From Cordilura impudica (lineage: Eukaryota; Arthropoda; Insecta; Diptera; Scathophagidae): a DNA stretch of 64,000 nt. The stretch covers positions 96,393,946 through 96,457,945 of the forward strand of contig OY821517.1 of the NCBI GenBank assembly GCA_963682025.1, written 5' to 3'. A program made the translations under genes and the position numbers. Positions 47,645-58,050 of this stretch are shown piece by piece (position 1 is the first letter of the stretch; each line of letters opens with the position of its first letter). The notes beneath the pieces were generated by a model. The model saw nothing but the letters and a program-made list of their open reading frames with translations, searched no databases and was not told the DNA's origin.

Positions 47645-48858
47645 TTGTTTCAAGGAGAAAATTGGATTGTTAAATTTGAAAATCAGGTCTTATTATTTTT
47701 ATTATTTTTTTTAAATACACTGAACAATTTTTACGTAAAATTTTTTAAAGGATTAAAATTTAATTTTGTTAACAAAAAAAATACAGTAGAAATTTGGATT
47801 GTTAAAGTAAATTTAAAAATCAGGTCTTATTATTTTCAAAAAAAAAAAAAAAATACAACTAGGACTTTATACGCAAATTTTTAGAGGTTAAAATTTAATT
47901 ATTATTATCAAAAATAGAATGAAAAAAAATTCTTTGTAGAGGATTAAAATTTAATTTGGTCACTATTTTTCTTTTCTTCTCTTATTTTATAAAAGATATT
48001 TTATATAAAATTATTCTTACATTAATAACAGCATCTCGTACTTTGATGATTACTGGAGCTTACTCTGGTAGTGTTCAGTTTTCTCGAACTTCGATGATTA
48101 CACGAACTTAATTAGTTGATGAATTTTCAGCTATTATTTTAATTAGATTTTTCTTTCTAGTCTTTTAAAAAAAAAAATTTTTTGTTTTAATTTGCTGTCT
48201 TTTGAAAAAATTTTATTTTGTTTAATATTATAAATTATTTTTATTGTTCACTTATATAACAAAATAATTTTAGTGCTTGGTTAATAGTAATTTTTATTTT
48301 TACTTTTAATTTGGAGTTCACTTTTTATTATTTTTTCTTAGTAGTTACTAATTTTCTAATTTTTTTTTTTTATAATAGTTAGTTTTTTTTCACCTTTTCT
48401 ATAGTTTAGTTTACGCAATATTTTTGTTTTTATTTATCAAATAGTTTTTTACTTTATTTTTGAAGTTTTTTCTTTTTTAAGCTCTTAAAAATTTTTCTAT
48501 TTGCTACAGTCACTGTTTCCACTTATGTTTTTCCTTATTCTTTTTATTTATTTTGTTTTAGGTATTTATTTAATTTTCACTTTTCTTTAATTAAAAATTT
48601 TACTGTCACTTATTATTTTTAAATTCGAAAATATTTATTTTAGTTACTATTATTTATTATTTTTACTGTTCATTCATTTAGAAAATTTTTCTTATTTTGT
48701 AAAACTTATAATTACTTCACTACGCGAATTTTACAACGCGTGCTTACCGAGCTGCGACTTAACGTACGCTCCCTTTTGTCCTTTTGAACTACTAGGGCAC
48801 TTGGTAAGGCTTGACTTTTTTTTTTTTTGAATGTACCGGAGGACCTTTATCCTGCAGG
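47645..48858 (-). other. Errantivirus untranslated leader
   Basis: About 1.2 kb of extremely T/A-rich DNA between the primer-binding site and gag. A short repeat TTAAATTTGAAAATCAGGTCTTATTATTTT recurs with variation near 47.67 and 47.80 kb. No gene. Confidence 0.6.
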
Positions 48859-48876
48859 TCCCTGCTCGGGCGCCAA
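48859..48876 (-). promoter_or_regulatory. Primer-binding site, tRNA-Lys type
   Basis: TGGCGCCCGAGCAGGGAC directly follows the 5' LTR. It differs at one position from the tRNA-Lys(UUU) complement used by lentiviruses, so tRNA-Lys is the inferred primer. Confidence 0.85.
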
Positions 48877-49396
48877 TTAAATTCTTATACGAATTTTAGT
48901 TTAAAAAAATTAATTGTTGTGCGCTGATGGCGACACAACAACCGTCTTTATTTGTAATTCAAAATAAAAAGCAATGATTTTCTTAAAACTACCCTAATTT
49001 ATAATAACAGGTTTGCTGATCACGCCATTCATTCACGCTGTTGTCATTCTGCCGCTCGTGCAATGCTGTTCAATGTTGTTGGTGTGAATTTACTACCTTG
49101 CAGAATTTCTGTGTTGCGCGTGCAATGGTATTATTGTAAAATGAGCTGCTTTATTCGTTGGCACGTGCAATGCCGTTCAATATTGTTGGTGGGAAAATAC
49201 TACCTTGCAGAATTACTGTATTTTGGTAATCGCGCCGGATGCGCGTGCAACGGTATTGTTGTGAAATAACTGTTTGTTTGTTTTGCAGAAGACGCAACGT
49301 CAGCTTGAGAACTAATTTTGGTATTTTTTAATGTGTGTTGTTGTTGTTAGCGAAATATTTATTTTAAATGTATTTTAAATATATTTTGTGTTAACT
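48877..49396 (-). repeat. Errantivirus 5' LTR
   Basis: About 520 bp; three differences from the 3' LTR by eye, at about 49164, 49297 and 49380. It is flanked on the outside by TATA. Confidence 0.95.
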
Positions 49397-49684
49397 TATA
49401 TACATTGACTAAGGTTTTGCTCGAAAGTACTCGAACGGTCGGATCAAAAAAAAAAAAAAAAAACCGATTGACGGACCGACTGCGGCTGAGAACGCTTGTG
49501 CCTTAACGAAGAAAAAGGCAAAGATCGATTAATATCGGCGCGGATTAACGGCAAGGATGTTGTTGGAGTGATTCGCTGGTGAATAGGTGGTAGCATGGTG
49601 GATAAATAATCGGAGGTGAGTGTGAATATTAAGGGGTAACAAAGATTTTAAATGGTTACTATGGTAGAATTAGTATTGTAAAAA
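49397..49684 (-). repeat. Right arm of the long inverted repeat, outer part
   Basis: Reverse complement of 39606-39885. MULE coding sense resumes immediately after it. Confidence 0.85.
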
Positions 49685-50576
49685 CATTTCCTAACTTCAT
49701 GTCGAAATTAAATAATGATAATGCTGCGAAAAAATTTTTTCCGAAATTTCTAATATTACCGGTATTAAAACCAAACAACATAGCTATTGGATATCAAAAT
49801 CTCAAAAATCAGGCTATGAGTAAGAATTTTAATAGTATTTTTGAACCATTCATAGCATATTTCTAGAGACAGTGGATTAAAAAGGTAAATTAGATAAAAT
49901 ATTTAATATTCTCCTTTTAAGAAATAAAATATATATATATGACTTTTTTTTTAGGAAGGTGCATCAAAATTCTCCGTTTATAACGAACTCATTAAGACAA
50001 CAAGCTTAATAGAATCATTCCATGGGCAATTGAGTAAATGCCTTGCAAAAAACGGAAGTTTTTATAAATTCATAGACCATTTATTAGATGTAGATGTGAC
50101 AAAATCAATTGATTTTAAAAAATCATTGGACGGCAGTATTTCAATATGTGCAGCAAAATTAAAAAGGCAAAAGACGAGAGAAAGCATGATTACAACTATC
50201 TTAAAAAAATTGGAAAATGGGATAATCAGTGTGAACGATGTCTTAACCAGTTAAGTTATAATGACTTGTGTTTGAACGAGATTCTGGAGCAAAATAGTAT
50301 TACGACGGTGACATGTGATCAGAATGATGAGGTTGATCCAATAGTAAATACTTTACCATATGTTGTGCCTTGCACCATTGAAAATAATTTGACATGCATT
50401 ATTTGTTACGAAAAAGAAAAAAATATATTGTTATGACTATTAATGACTACATGGCACATTTTAAGCTTTGCAGTGATTGCTATGAAAAATTGGACGCGGA
50501 AAAAAAAGAATTCTGTCTCAACTTTATGTCCAGTGTGTAAAACCATTGTTCAAGAAGTCAATCAAATTTTTGTTTA
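49685..50576 (+). pseudogene. MULE transposase, C-terminal part with RING-like end
   Basis: Broken frames give the region downstream of the MULE catalytic core: MSKLNNDNAAKKFF, then LSKCLAKNGSFYKFIDHLL, then a linker. The end encodes CIICYEKEKN, HFKLCSDCYEKLD and CPVCKTIVQ in changing frames. Together these are most of the ligands of a C3HC4 RING finger, the usual position for RING in IAP-type E3 ligases (C-terminal). At least three frameshifts or stops are present. Roughly 150-200 residues of the core between the DGTF block and this part are absent. Confidence 0.65.
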
Positions 50577-50881
50577 ATTTTCTTCCGTTTATTTTGCATT
50601 TTTTTTTTGAATTATTAATGTTCTATTATTTTTTGTTAATATGAAATTTTTTTGTTGAATTATTAATGTTCTATTAATTTTTGCTTATCATCATATTTGC
50701 AAAAATGTGTAATGATTAAAATGATTTTTTTTCATTTTGGTGGGATTTATTTCGTTTCCAGAAGTGGGATTAATTATTAATGTTCTATTAATTTTTGTTA
50801 ATATGAAATTTTTTTATAATTGTTCAATAAAATATTAGAAGAATAAGAAATTTTATTGCTTCATTAAAAAAAAAAAAATTA

Positions 50882-51020
50882 AGTGAAATAAGACCTTTAC
50901 GGCTTTATTTCACTTTCAAAGTGCAATAAAACCTTTTTGGAAATAAAGGCCTTATTTCACTTTCCATTGAGAAATAAAGCCTTAAAAGCCTTATTTCGTA
51001 AGGCGTTATTGCACCCCATC
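50882..51020 (-). repeat. MULE right terminal inverted repeat
   Basis: Mirror of the left end, with the same GGCCTTATTTC units in a slightly different order, so the arms have rearranged internally. Confidence 0.85.
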
Positions 51021-51028
51021 ATTTCAAT

Positions 51029-53236
51029 ATCAATTTTTATTGTAAATTTTTAAATCAAGAAAAATTGTTAACTATATAAAAAAGAGTATAACTTATTGTT
51101 AGTGTACTGAAAAACTACTTTAAATCACACAATTTTTGTAAATATTTCTTCTGAATAGCCTTGATTTTCATCTTTTAGAAGTTGTTTGGCTTCTTTGTCT
51201 AATTTAATAGAGGTAGTTTTCCATTTTTGTCGAATGTTGGACATATTGCACCTGTGAGTCAGTGAGTCAACTCAAAATTTTTCAATTTTAATTTTTTGCA
51301 AGAAAACGATACACAGTGGTCATATCAATCCACTGTAAAAATCTTACATCGATTTTTCTAGTCAGTGAAAAAATCTCAAAAACAACTACTATTGTGTACT
51401 TATCATTCGCAATTTTTTACAATGAAAGAACTGTTTTTAAATTTTATAGTAAATCTTAAAAAAAAAAACGTTTTTTGCCTTAACTGAAAATTTGTAAGTT
51501 TTGAGTTGACTCATTTTAGAGATACAGGTGCGATATATGGATATGAAGTGCGCAACATAATAGTGATAAGGTTTTCATTAGTGCAACATCTGGACACTTT
51601 TCTTGTGTTATGTTCGCGAAAGAATCTGTAGTCTCTGTTCCTTTTTTTGCGCTTCTTCAGATAAATCTCTTATTGGTACAAAATTTTATGAGCTGTGGAT
51701 AGTATATTATCTCCAATAGTATTTTTCGTTATAAAGTGTAGCTGCTTTATTGGCGTAGTTTCAAAATTGTTTTGCATTTATCTTTCTGCTGCATGCTAGA
51801 ACTTGTAATATGATTTTGAATCGTCTTATTAATTCATGATCTACACCTGTGATAGATGCTGCAGTTTCTGGACTGAAAAAAATCTCCTTGCAGTAATTTC
51901 ATCATTTGAGTTTCCTTCTCCTTGTTTTGGTTGGGCTATTATGAGACCTAACTGTAGATATTTTTCTTGAATTTTTTTTTGTTGCTTTCTTTTTTCTTTA
52001 TTTTCTTTGTTTTATGCACTGTGCCGCCTAACGTAACAAATTCCAAATCATAACCGAACTTAAGAATATGCTCCATAAAACGTATTCTAGCATGAAGAGG
52101 GAACATTCCAAATTCATACGCTTCATTAAAACTATCGTCTTATGGTGGGGGTTGGCTTAATTGACTTGATGTCTTTTGTGCACATGATGCAGCTTGACGA
52201 TGACTTTGCTTCGGTTAAAGCTTGTGCAACTTTTCTATCAATCAGTGTGAGACACATTTTAAAATTGACTTCAATGTCTTGGCCATCATTTTAAATATTA
52301 CTTGTTGAAGTTCTTTTATTTGATCTTTTATTTTTTGAACTTCTTCAGTAATGACATCTTTGGTTTTATTCTTGAATGCAAATAGTTTGCTGAAGAAGGA
52401 ATTTCATATTTCCATACATAATTTTCTGTTGCACTACTAGTTGGCGGCTCTAATCCGCTATAAATGTTTCTTATGCGCAATGGAACGAAAGATACCATAA
52501 ATAGATTAGCATCTGATGAATTTTCGGCATCAGGTTGCTTGTATTGTTTCTGACTAGATGACCCATCACATCCCCATTCAGAAATTAAGGAAATGCTGCC
52601 ATTCCAATTTTTTTTTAATTATCAGCATCGAGCGTATTATGCAAAATCTTAAAATTCTTTTCATTGGTTCTCTTTCGCAACACCTTATATTAATTTTTGG
52701 TTAACTTCAAATCCAAAAATAGAGCAAACGCCTTTTCTGGAGTAAATTTCTTATCTTCAGTTGGTGTAGGAATGCTTCTCAAATGCACTTTGTGCTCGCT
52801 TCTACTACTTTTTCAATTATTTCAATTTAATTTTTCTTATTTTGTGTTGGTTGAAATTGGTGCAAAAATTAATCATTAATAATTCTTTGAGGAATTTCTT
52901 CATTGATATTCTGCAGCTTGCGTCTTCGAGATATTTCACTACATACGTAAATTGGTTCTGCTGGTCGACTCTTTATTTCCACTTACGTTGGAAGTTGTAA
53001 AAATAAGTTCATTTAATAACCAGTCTTGGTGACGTTAGTACATCTTTGCCTTGCTATGGGAGCTCTCAATGTACCGTTTTTTGATGCAAAAGTTGTAATT
53101 TTTCTTTGTGTATCTCAATTTCTTCCAGGTTACAATTCTTAAAGAAATCGTTGCTCAATATGTGCAAAATTATATCGTCTACATCTTTTTGTTGAAAATA
53201 AATATCAACGGGATCTCTATAACAGAACTTAGCCAT
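51029..53236 (-). pseudogene. Decayed Transib-type transposase, copy C
   Basis: From the start at 53236 (MAKFCYRDPVDIY) the fragments include a DGSSSQKQYKQ block (about 52560), NLFMVSFVPLRI, EPPTSSATENYVW, a CIMC-like pair, GNSNDEITARRFF (about 51925) and a C-terminal KWKTTSIKLD segment (about 51200). Many stops. It is closest in layout to copy A. The left side runs into the MULE, whose other side (37478-37890) carries a Transib-type terminus, so I infer that the 3' end of this element is there. A short inverted-repeat insertion (51247-51533) lies in the C-terminal region. Confidence 0.7.
51247..51533. mobile_element. Candidate 287-bp MITE-like insertion
   Basis: Terminal GCACCTGT...GAGTCAACTCAAAA at the left recurs inverted at the right (TTTTGAGTTGACTC...ACAGGTGC). 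The arms are about 30-35 bp with a few mismatches. No clear target duplication. It interrupts Transib copy C. Confidence 0.5.
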
Positions 53237-53690
53237 TGTTCAAACTCTTATGAATAATAATTGTGGAAACATTATTATAAACACTCATTCTTGCAATTAT
53301 GTAAAATACAATTTTTTATCTTTGAAGCATAAAAAACCAAGACCCAAGCTGCTTTTAAAAGGTGAAGCATGTCTGTTAATATCTTAAAAGGGTGTGTCGC
53401 AATAGTTTTTTACCATTTACCTGTTATTTAAAATTTTTCCATTTTGTCAGGCATTTAAACTATATAACTCAAATTCCGACTATTAGTGTTTTTGAAAAAT
53501 TCCTATGTAAATGTACCTGTCAAAATAAAAAAGATTTTACCCATTAATATAATTTAACAATTAAGCGCATTATGTCTCAACCCTTCTGTATAAGTACATA
53601 ACAACTCGTGCCAACACTATAGATTCTTTTTTCTGTCAGTATAAAAAACAAATTAACTCACGCAAAAATACATCGGTACGACCAACTTTT
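53237..53690. other. AT-rich flank, possible Transib C 5' region
   Basis: No gene and no CACAGTG-type end found. Confidence 0.35.
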
Positions 53691-53850
53691 GCATTCATAA
53701 CACACAGACGGATGGACGGACATCGTTATATAAATTCGGAAAGTAGTTTTGAGTCAATCCGTATAACAAAAGATGGGCGGGCATAGATCCAATAATTTTG
53801 GTAGTTACAAACATCAGGGTAAACTCATTATATCCTAACCACATAGTGGA
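53690..53850 (+). mobile_element. DINE-like fragment, copy h
   Basis: ACACACAGACGGATGGACGGACATCGTTATATAA, GAGTCAATCCGTATAAC, TAGTTACAAACATC and CCACATAGTGGAAAGC correspond to the 3' third of the family. Diverged. Confidence 0.65.
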
Positions 53851-54097
53851 AAGCTTTTTTATTCATAAATTTGGCATAAAAAATCTGACCTTGGGTCGGA
53901 GAAATTGTTCTGGTGCACACGGGCGGACACTGGCGGGTATACAATGGGGTATAGGAATGTAGGGGAGAGTTCTTCTTCAGAAGAGTGCAAGATTTTTTTG
54001 ATGGCTTGTGATGGGCAGCAATTAGGCTTTATTGAGTAGGAGATTTTTTCAATTTCTGAATCACTCTGAGTGAATTTGTATTTCTAACGTTAATAGC

Positions 54098-54205
54098 TTT
54101 TACGCCCACTTTTCATACAAAATTCATTTTCTGTTGTTTGGTTTGTTTGTTCGCCATATAAGTTTGTATTTTTCAACGAATTTCTCTGAATTTTGATACA
54201 CACAG
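54098..54205 (+). repeat. Single unit related to the 157-bp tandem array
   Basis: TTTTACGCCCACTTTTCATACAAAATTCATTTTCTG... and TTTCAACGAATTTCTCTGAATTTTGATACACAC match the consensus of the array at 62.04-62.8 kb. Confidence 0.7.
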
Positions 54206-54229
54206 AAATAACTTCACGATGAACAAATT

Positions 54230-54640
54230 CCCCAAATTTAAAAAAAGATCCCCAAAAGAAATGAACAAATTCCCCTTTTTTTTAGAAACGAAATAAAAAA
54301 ATGAACTTTCTCCCCAAATCCATTCTTTTTACATATTTTTATTAAATGAATTTTGTTAAATATTTATTTAAGTGAAAAATTGCATACTGCTCTCAATATC
54401 TGTCCTGCAGTAAACGCATTTAAAATCTGTGTTCTTTTTAAGAGCATCATTTCGGTGCGACGGAAACGGCGCGCTGACGCGACGCGCTCGCTAACACAGC
54501 TCAGCTAAAATATTGCAATGAGCTGAAAAACGTATTTTGGGGATTCAAATAAGTTGAACAACTGCGCGGCAGCAGGGATAGTAGTTGCCAAATGCGAGAA
54601 AGAGACGAGCGGACGCGGACGTGAAGCGCTCGCGGATCAC
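54230..54640. repeat. Repeated AT/GC-contrasting segment
   Basis: CGATGAACAAATTCCCCAAA, then CCAAAAGAAATGAACAAATTCCCC, then CATACTGCTCTCAAT and a GC-rich patch GCGCTGACGCGACGCGCTCG. Partial copies follow at about 55210-55460 and at 63875-64000, so it is a repeat associated with the Helitron remnants. Confidence 0.6.
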
Positions 54641-55135
54641 AGATCAGGAAGCTTTGTTAAGCGAAGCGGAAATGCCTGATTCTACTCAAGTGCATGTAGA
54701 AATCCAGAGGCTAAGGTAAGCTGAGTCTACGGATTTAAAACTCCTTAAACGACTTAGCAATGTCTTGATGGTCAACCGATAAGACAAGCTGACTCTAGGG
54801 AATGTGAAACTCTTAAAACGACTGTAATATACCCATCAGAAAACTTTTGTGGTTCCTCCATTGCAAGTGATGGTACTAAAAGTTTTTCCTAACATAAAGT
54901 ACATAAGAGGACAATCTCTTACGGTAGCAGGTATAAACTTAGAATCTCCCTGTTTTTCCCATTGACAATTATATGTCGCCTGCTCCAGAGTTGGGAGCCA
55001 GCACAATATTTTCCTATATGCACCAGAAGGAAAAACCAGAAATGTTGCATATCCCAAAGCTTTAGAATAACTAAAATTCGTAACTTTTAGACATCATACA
55101 CTCAAGATAATCCATACATAAATATAGTTATTTGT
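54640..55135 (+). pseudogene. Helitron remnant, N- and C-terminal pieces joined
   Basis: The plus-strand readings in order are a short EAEMPDS-type repeat like those at the N-terminus of Helitron proteins (54660-54720), then RGQSLTVAGINLESPCFSH and QLYVACSRVGSQH...YAPEGKTRN (54905-55060), the C-terminal end of a PIF1-type helicase. Rep and most of the helicase are missing. An imperfect palindrome GCGCTAAGTACTTAGC at about 55148 could be the 3' terminal hairpin. Stops are present. A very similar truncated copy is at 63240-63870. Confidence 0.7.
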
Positions 55136-55147
55136 AATGGTAAGTAG

Positions 55148-55670
55148 GCGCTAAGTACTTAGCCCCAATGAATAAATTAAAAAAAAAAAACAAATTAACT
55201 TATTCCCGAAAAAATTTGGGAATAACTTTACGATGAACAAATTGCCCAAAATTTCAAAAAAATGTCCCCGAAAGTAATGAACAATTTCCACATTCTGCTG
55301 CCAAATGCGCGGAAGTGGTTCGCGGACGCGGACTTGATGCGCTCGCGAACACAGCTCATCTAAAATATCGAAATGAACTGAAAAATATATTTTGGCGATT
55401 AAAATAAGTTTACGAAAACTGCGCGGCAGCACGGGTGTAGCTGCCAAACGCGCGGTGCGGCCCGCGTCTTATAAAAAAACTTCTAAATTAAAAAATCAAA
55501 AAATTTTTTCATCATGAACAAATTCCTCAATCCCATACAAATTTTTGAGGAGAAAAATAATTTTTTGAAGAATTTGTACATTGGGAACTAAGTGTTCAGA
55601 GCCTGATAAGCATAGTGAACCATTTTTCAAGACAAAGGCAAGACCAGGTAAAAAGAGCTAGTTATCAAGT
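55148..55670. repeat. Second, diverged copy of the 54.23-kb repeat
   Basis: AACTTTACGATGAACAAATTGCCCAAAATT and TTCGCGGACGCGGACTTGATGCGCTCGCGAACACAGCTCATC repeat parts of 54230-54620 in direct orientation about 0.9 kb on. The GC-rich patches stand out from the surrounding AT-rich DNA. Confidence 0.6.
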
Positions 55671-55689
55671 AAAATTTTAAACAAAGCAC

Positions 55690-56000
55690 AGAACTGCTGA
55701 TCCTTGGAGAAGATTTTTATTTCCAATATCACACATGATACAAACAATATGGCATACAAAGTCAAGCTATGCTCTACACAACATAAAATCAATTGAAGTA
55801 ACCACTCAAATTACTTCATCCAAATCCTATTCAGCATTTGTGGGATTTAATAATACGCAGAATGCGTCAGCATAACCTCACAAGAAATGTTATAAATCGT
55901 GAGTGGGGTAAAATAAGTAAAGAGGATACTTCAAAGTTGTTGAAGTCGATGCCAAATCGGTGCATATAAGTACTAATAAGCATGGTGCTAACATAAGTAA
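55690..56000 (+). pseudogene. Tc1-like transposase C-terminal fragment
   Basis: Plus-strand frame with stops: NPIQHLWDLIIRRMRQHNLTR then VINREWGKIS and LLKSMPNRCI. This is the third catalytic block and C-terminus of a Tc1 transposase; the catalytic Glu/Asp position of PDLNPIE is Q here (NPIQ). A different family from the two mariner-type elements. Confidence 0.75.
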
Positions 56001-56009
56001 AATTTAATG

Positions 56010-57008
56010 TAAATTTATTGTATTAATGTGTAAAATGTATGAATACTTTTTCTTTTTTGCATTTTTAACCTGCATACAATTTTTTAAAGGCAAAAAATAT
56101 AAAGTAGTATTAAAAAAAATAATTAAAATAACTAAGCTTAGTGAATTTTTTCTCCCTTTGTATGACAGTTTAATTTAAGGAAAACTAGCAAGTGTACATA
56201 TGTACCAAAATTATAAACAGATGTCAAGAAGAATATCTCGATTTCTTCTACAAATTTGTGAAGCATTAAAATGGTTTAATTAATTTATTTTTATTTTATT
56301 TAAGGTAATTAGGCCTACCGTTTCCAATGTAAATAAACCAACCGCTTATTCCATTTTTCCTGACGTTTCGTCAATTTTATGTTGACTTTATCAAAGGTCG
56401 TAGTAATATGGATTTGTCTTTACATTAAAGTAAAAATATTTGTTAAATATAAACAAAAAACATTCAATTTAAAATAACATTTAATTACACAACATTTAAA
56501 ACACAACTTAAAAGTAATATCACAGGGTATCAACTGATGGCAATCACAGGGTATCAATTGGTTTAATTAATATTGTTAAAGTCAATTTTTTAGGAACAAA
56601 ATCAGCCTCCCTAATTTTTAAATCATTGCAAATTGGCTAATTTACAATACTTTTTGAATGTGATACTTAACAAAATTCTCAAACAAACCTACAAATAACA
56701 ATTATAACTTGACAAGTAAACTCAAAATATTTTATTTTGCAACAGATTGTTATTTGTCACAAAAAATTTTAATCACATTCCTGTTTGTGAAGCATAATGA
56801 AATATTTTCTTTAAAGAATGTATTACAAACAAGTTAATTTCTAGATTTTCATTGCTGTAGATATTAAACATTTCAACGCTCGTACGTTTGATAGGCAGAC
56901 ATATGTGGTAGGTATCATTTGTATTTCATGATTTAGTGAAAGAAGAGAAAAAATCAGTTGCAGCATAAATCAACCCATGCAAGTAGATGAAGCAATTCTC
57001 AAACATAT
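56010..57008. other. AT-rich DNA, no gene seen
   Basis: It contains a CTGACGTTTCGTCAATTTTATG segment near 56.36 kb and a short direct repeat ATCACAGGGTATCAA(C/T)TG (56520-56560). Otherwise featureless. Confidence 0.4.
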
Positions 57009-57693
57009 TGTAGTGTATGCATGACGTCACACACAAACTAAATATAAACAATGAAAATATGTGTCATGCATTACTATACAGCCAATATTGTGTTTGAGTT
57101 CTAGACATAGAGGCGCGCATAACAAGTGTTCATAAAAATAACAAGTGTGACTAAACATGTATGAATATCCCAGGTCAGCTACAAATTAATAAGCGATCAT
57201 TTTTTGTTTTGATTTAATGTAAACAATTGGAGTAAAAGTTTAAAGTTACATTGTAAATACCAAAGCAGTATATTACAGTGAAAATATTTTGAAGTGTTGA
57301 GTAACATTCAATAATCATAAAAGTTACTCAATGCACTATATTCTTTACAGAGAAATGCTTTCTAAATTGCTGGGATATTGATACAAATCCATATAGTTTA
57401 GATAGATTTAAATATAGAATAAGAAACCTAAAATAATCAGAAATCATTGAGTGACTTTAAATGTCACTCAATACTAGACTAGTTATAAGAATCTCATTGT
57501 AGCTTTATAAGAAAAGAAAAACCAAATAAAGTAACGATTGTTTGACAAAACTCCAAACAAAACCCTTCGCTTTATTTTAAAAATAGCGAACAACGCTCCT
57601 AGATGAGCGTATGTTTCTATAACAACATAGAAACATAATCCATCAACGCTCCTTTAGATGAGCGAATGTTTCTTTAGGACCAGAAACATTACA
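57009..57693 (+). repeat. Candidate 5' LTR of the second Ty3/gypsy element
   Basis: The right border is secure: ATTACA is followed by the primer-binding site. The left border at TGTAGTGTATGCATGAC is a guess from the TG...CA rule. A near-duplicate GCTCCT(TT)AGATGAGCG(A/T)ATGTTTCT occurs twice close to the right end. There is no second LTR in the window to confirm it. Confidence 0.5.
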
Positions 57694-57707
57694 TGGCGAT
57701 CCTGCCT
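57694..57707 (+). promoter_or_regulatory. Primer-binding site, second gypsy element
   Basis: TGGCGATCCTGCCT immediately after the LTR end. The TGGCG start is the CCA-complement pattern; the tRNA could be Arg as in the 412/mdg1 group, which is only a suggestion. Confidence 0.6.
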
Positions 57708-57765
57708 AATATCCTGCCAAGATATCCTGCCTAATATCCTGCTAGGATATCCTGCCAAATATCCT
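57700..57765. repeat. Short tandem repeat ATATCCTGCC(A/T)A
   Basis: About five to six imperfect units of 11-13 bp start in the primer-binding-site 3' end (ATCCTGCCTA). It looks like an expansion of the PBS-adjacent sequence. Confidence 0.75.
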
Positions 57766-58050
57766 TATATTTATAAGAAGAGCTCCTAGTTTGAGCTGGA
57801 AAGGCACCTAATCCACGCCGGGGATTAGAAGGATTGTCCGGCCAAAGGACAATCAGGATAACCAACAAACAGAAGAAGATGCACACAACACCAGGCGGAA
57901 CGAGTATAAAAAAAAAAATTTTTTTTTAAACAATAAAAATAGAGTGCTCTTAAGTGAGAACCTATTAGGGTGCGGAGGCGATTTCGCCCGTGCACAAGAT
58001 TTAGGCAGTAAAATAGATAAAATAAATAAAAGAAAATATAATAATAAATT

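Larger units (their letters stand above)
40959..49396 (-). mobile_element. Errantivirus-type (gypsy group) LTR retrotransposon
   Basis: Complete element of 8.4 kb: LTR, leader, gag, pol, env, LTR, all on the minus strand. The 4-bp direct repeat TATA flanks it (40955-40958 and 49397-49400), the target type known for gypsy/errantiviruses. The two LTRs differ at about three positions by eye. The purine tract and primer-binding site are in place. The gag frame and the 973-codon pol frame are open; env has a one-base break. Confidence 0.95.
37891..51020 (+). mobile_element. Mutator-like (MULE) DNA transposon, split by later insertions
   Basis: Inverted termini begin GATGG(T/G)GTGCAATAACGCC and continue with TTACGAAATAAGGC for about 125-140 bp. 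ATTTCAAT is directly repeated on both sides (37883-37890 and 51021-51028). The plus-strand gene has a FLYWCH-like N-terminus and a RING-like C-terminus. About 10.6 kb of foreign DNA (39096-49684) is inserted in the transposase region, and some transposase sequence is missing there. The element itself would be about 2.5 kb. An 8- to 9-bp duplication fits MULEs. Confidence 0.82.
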
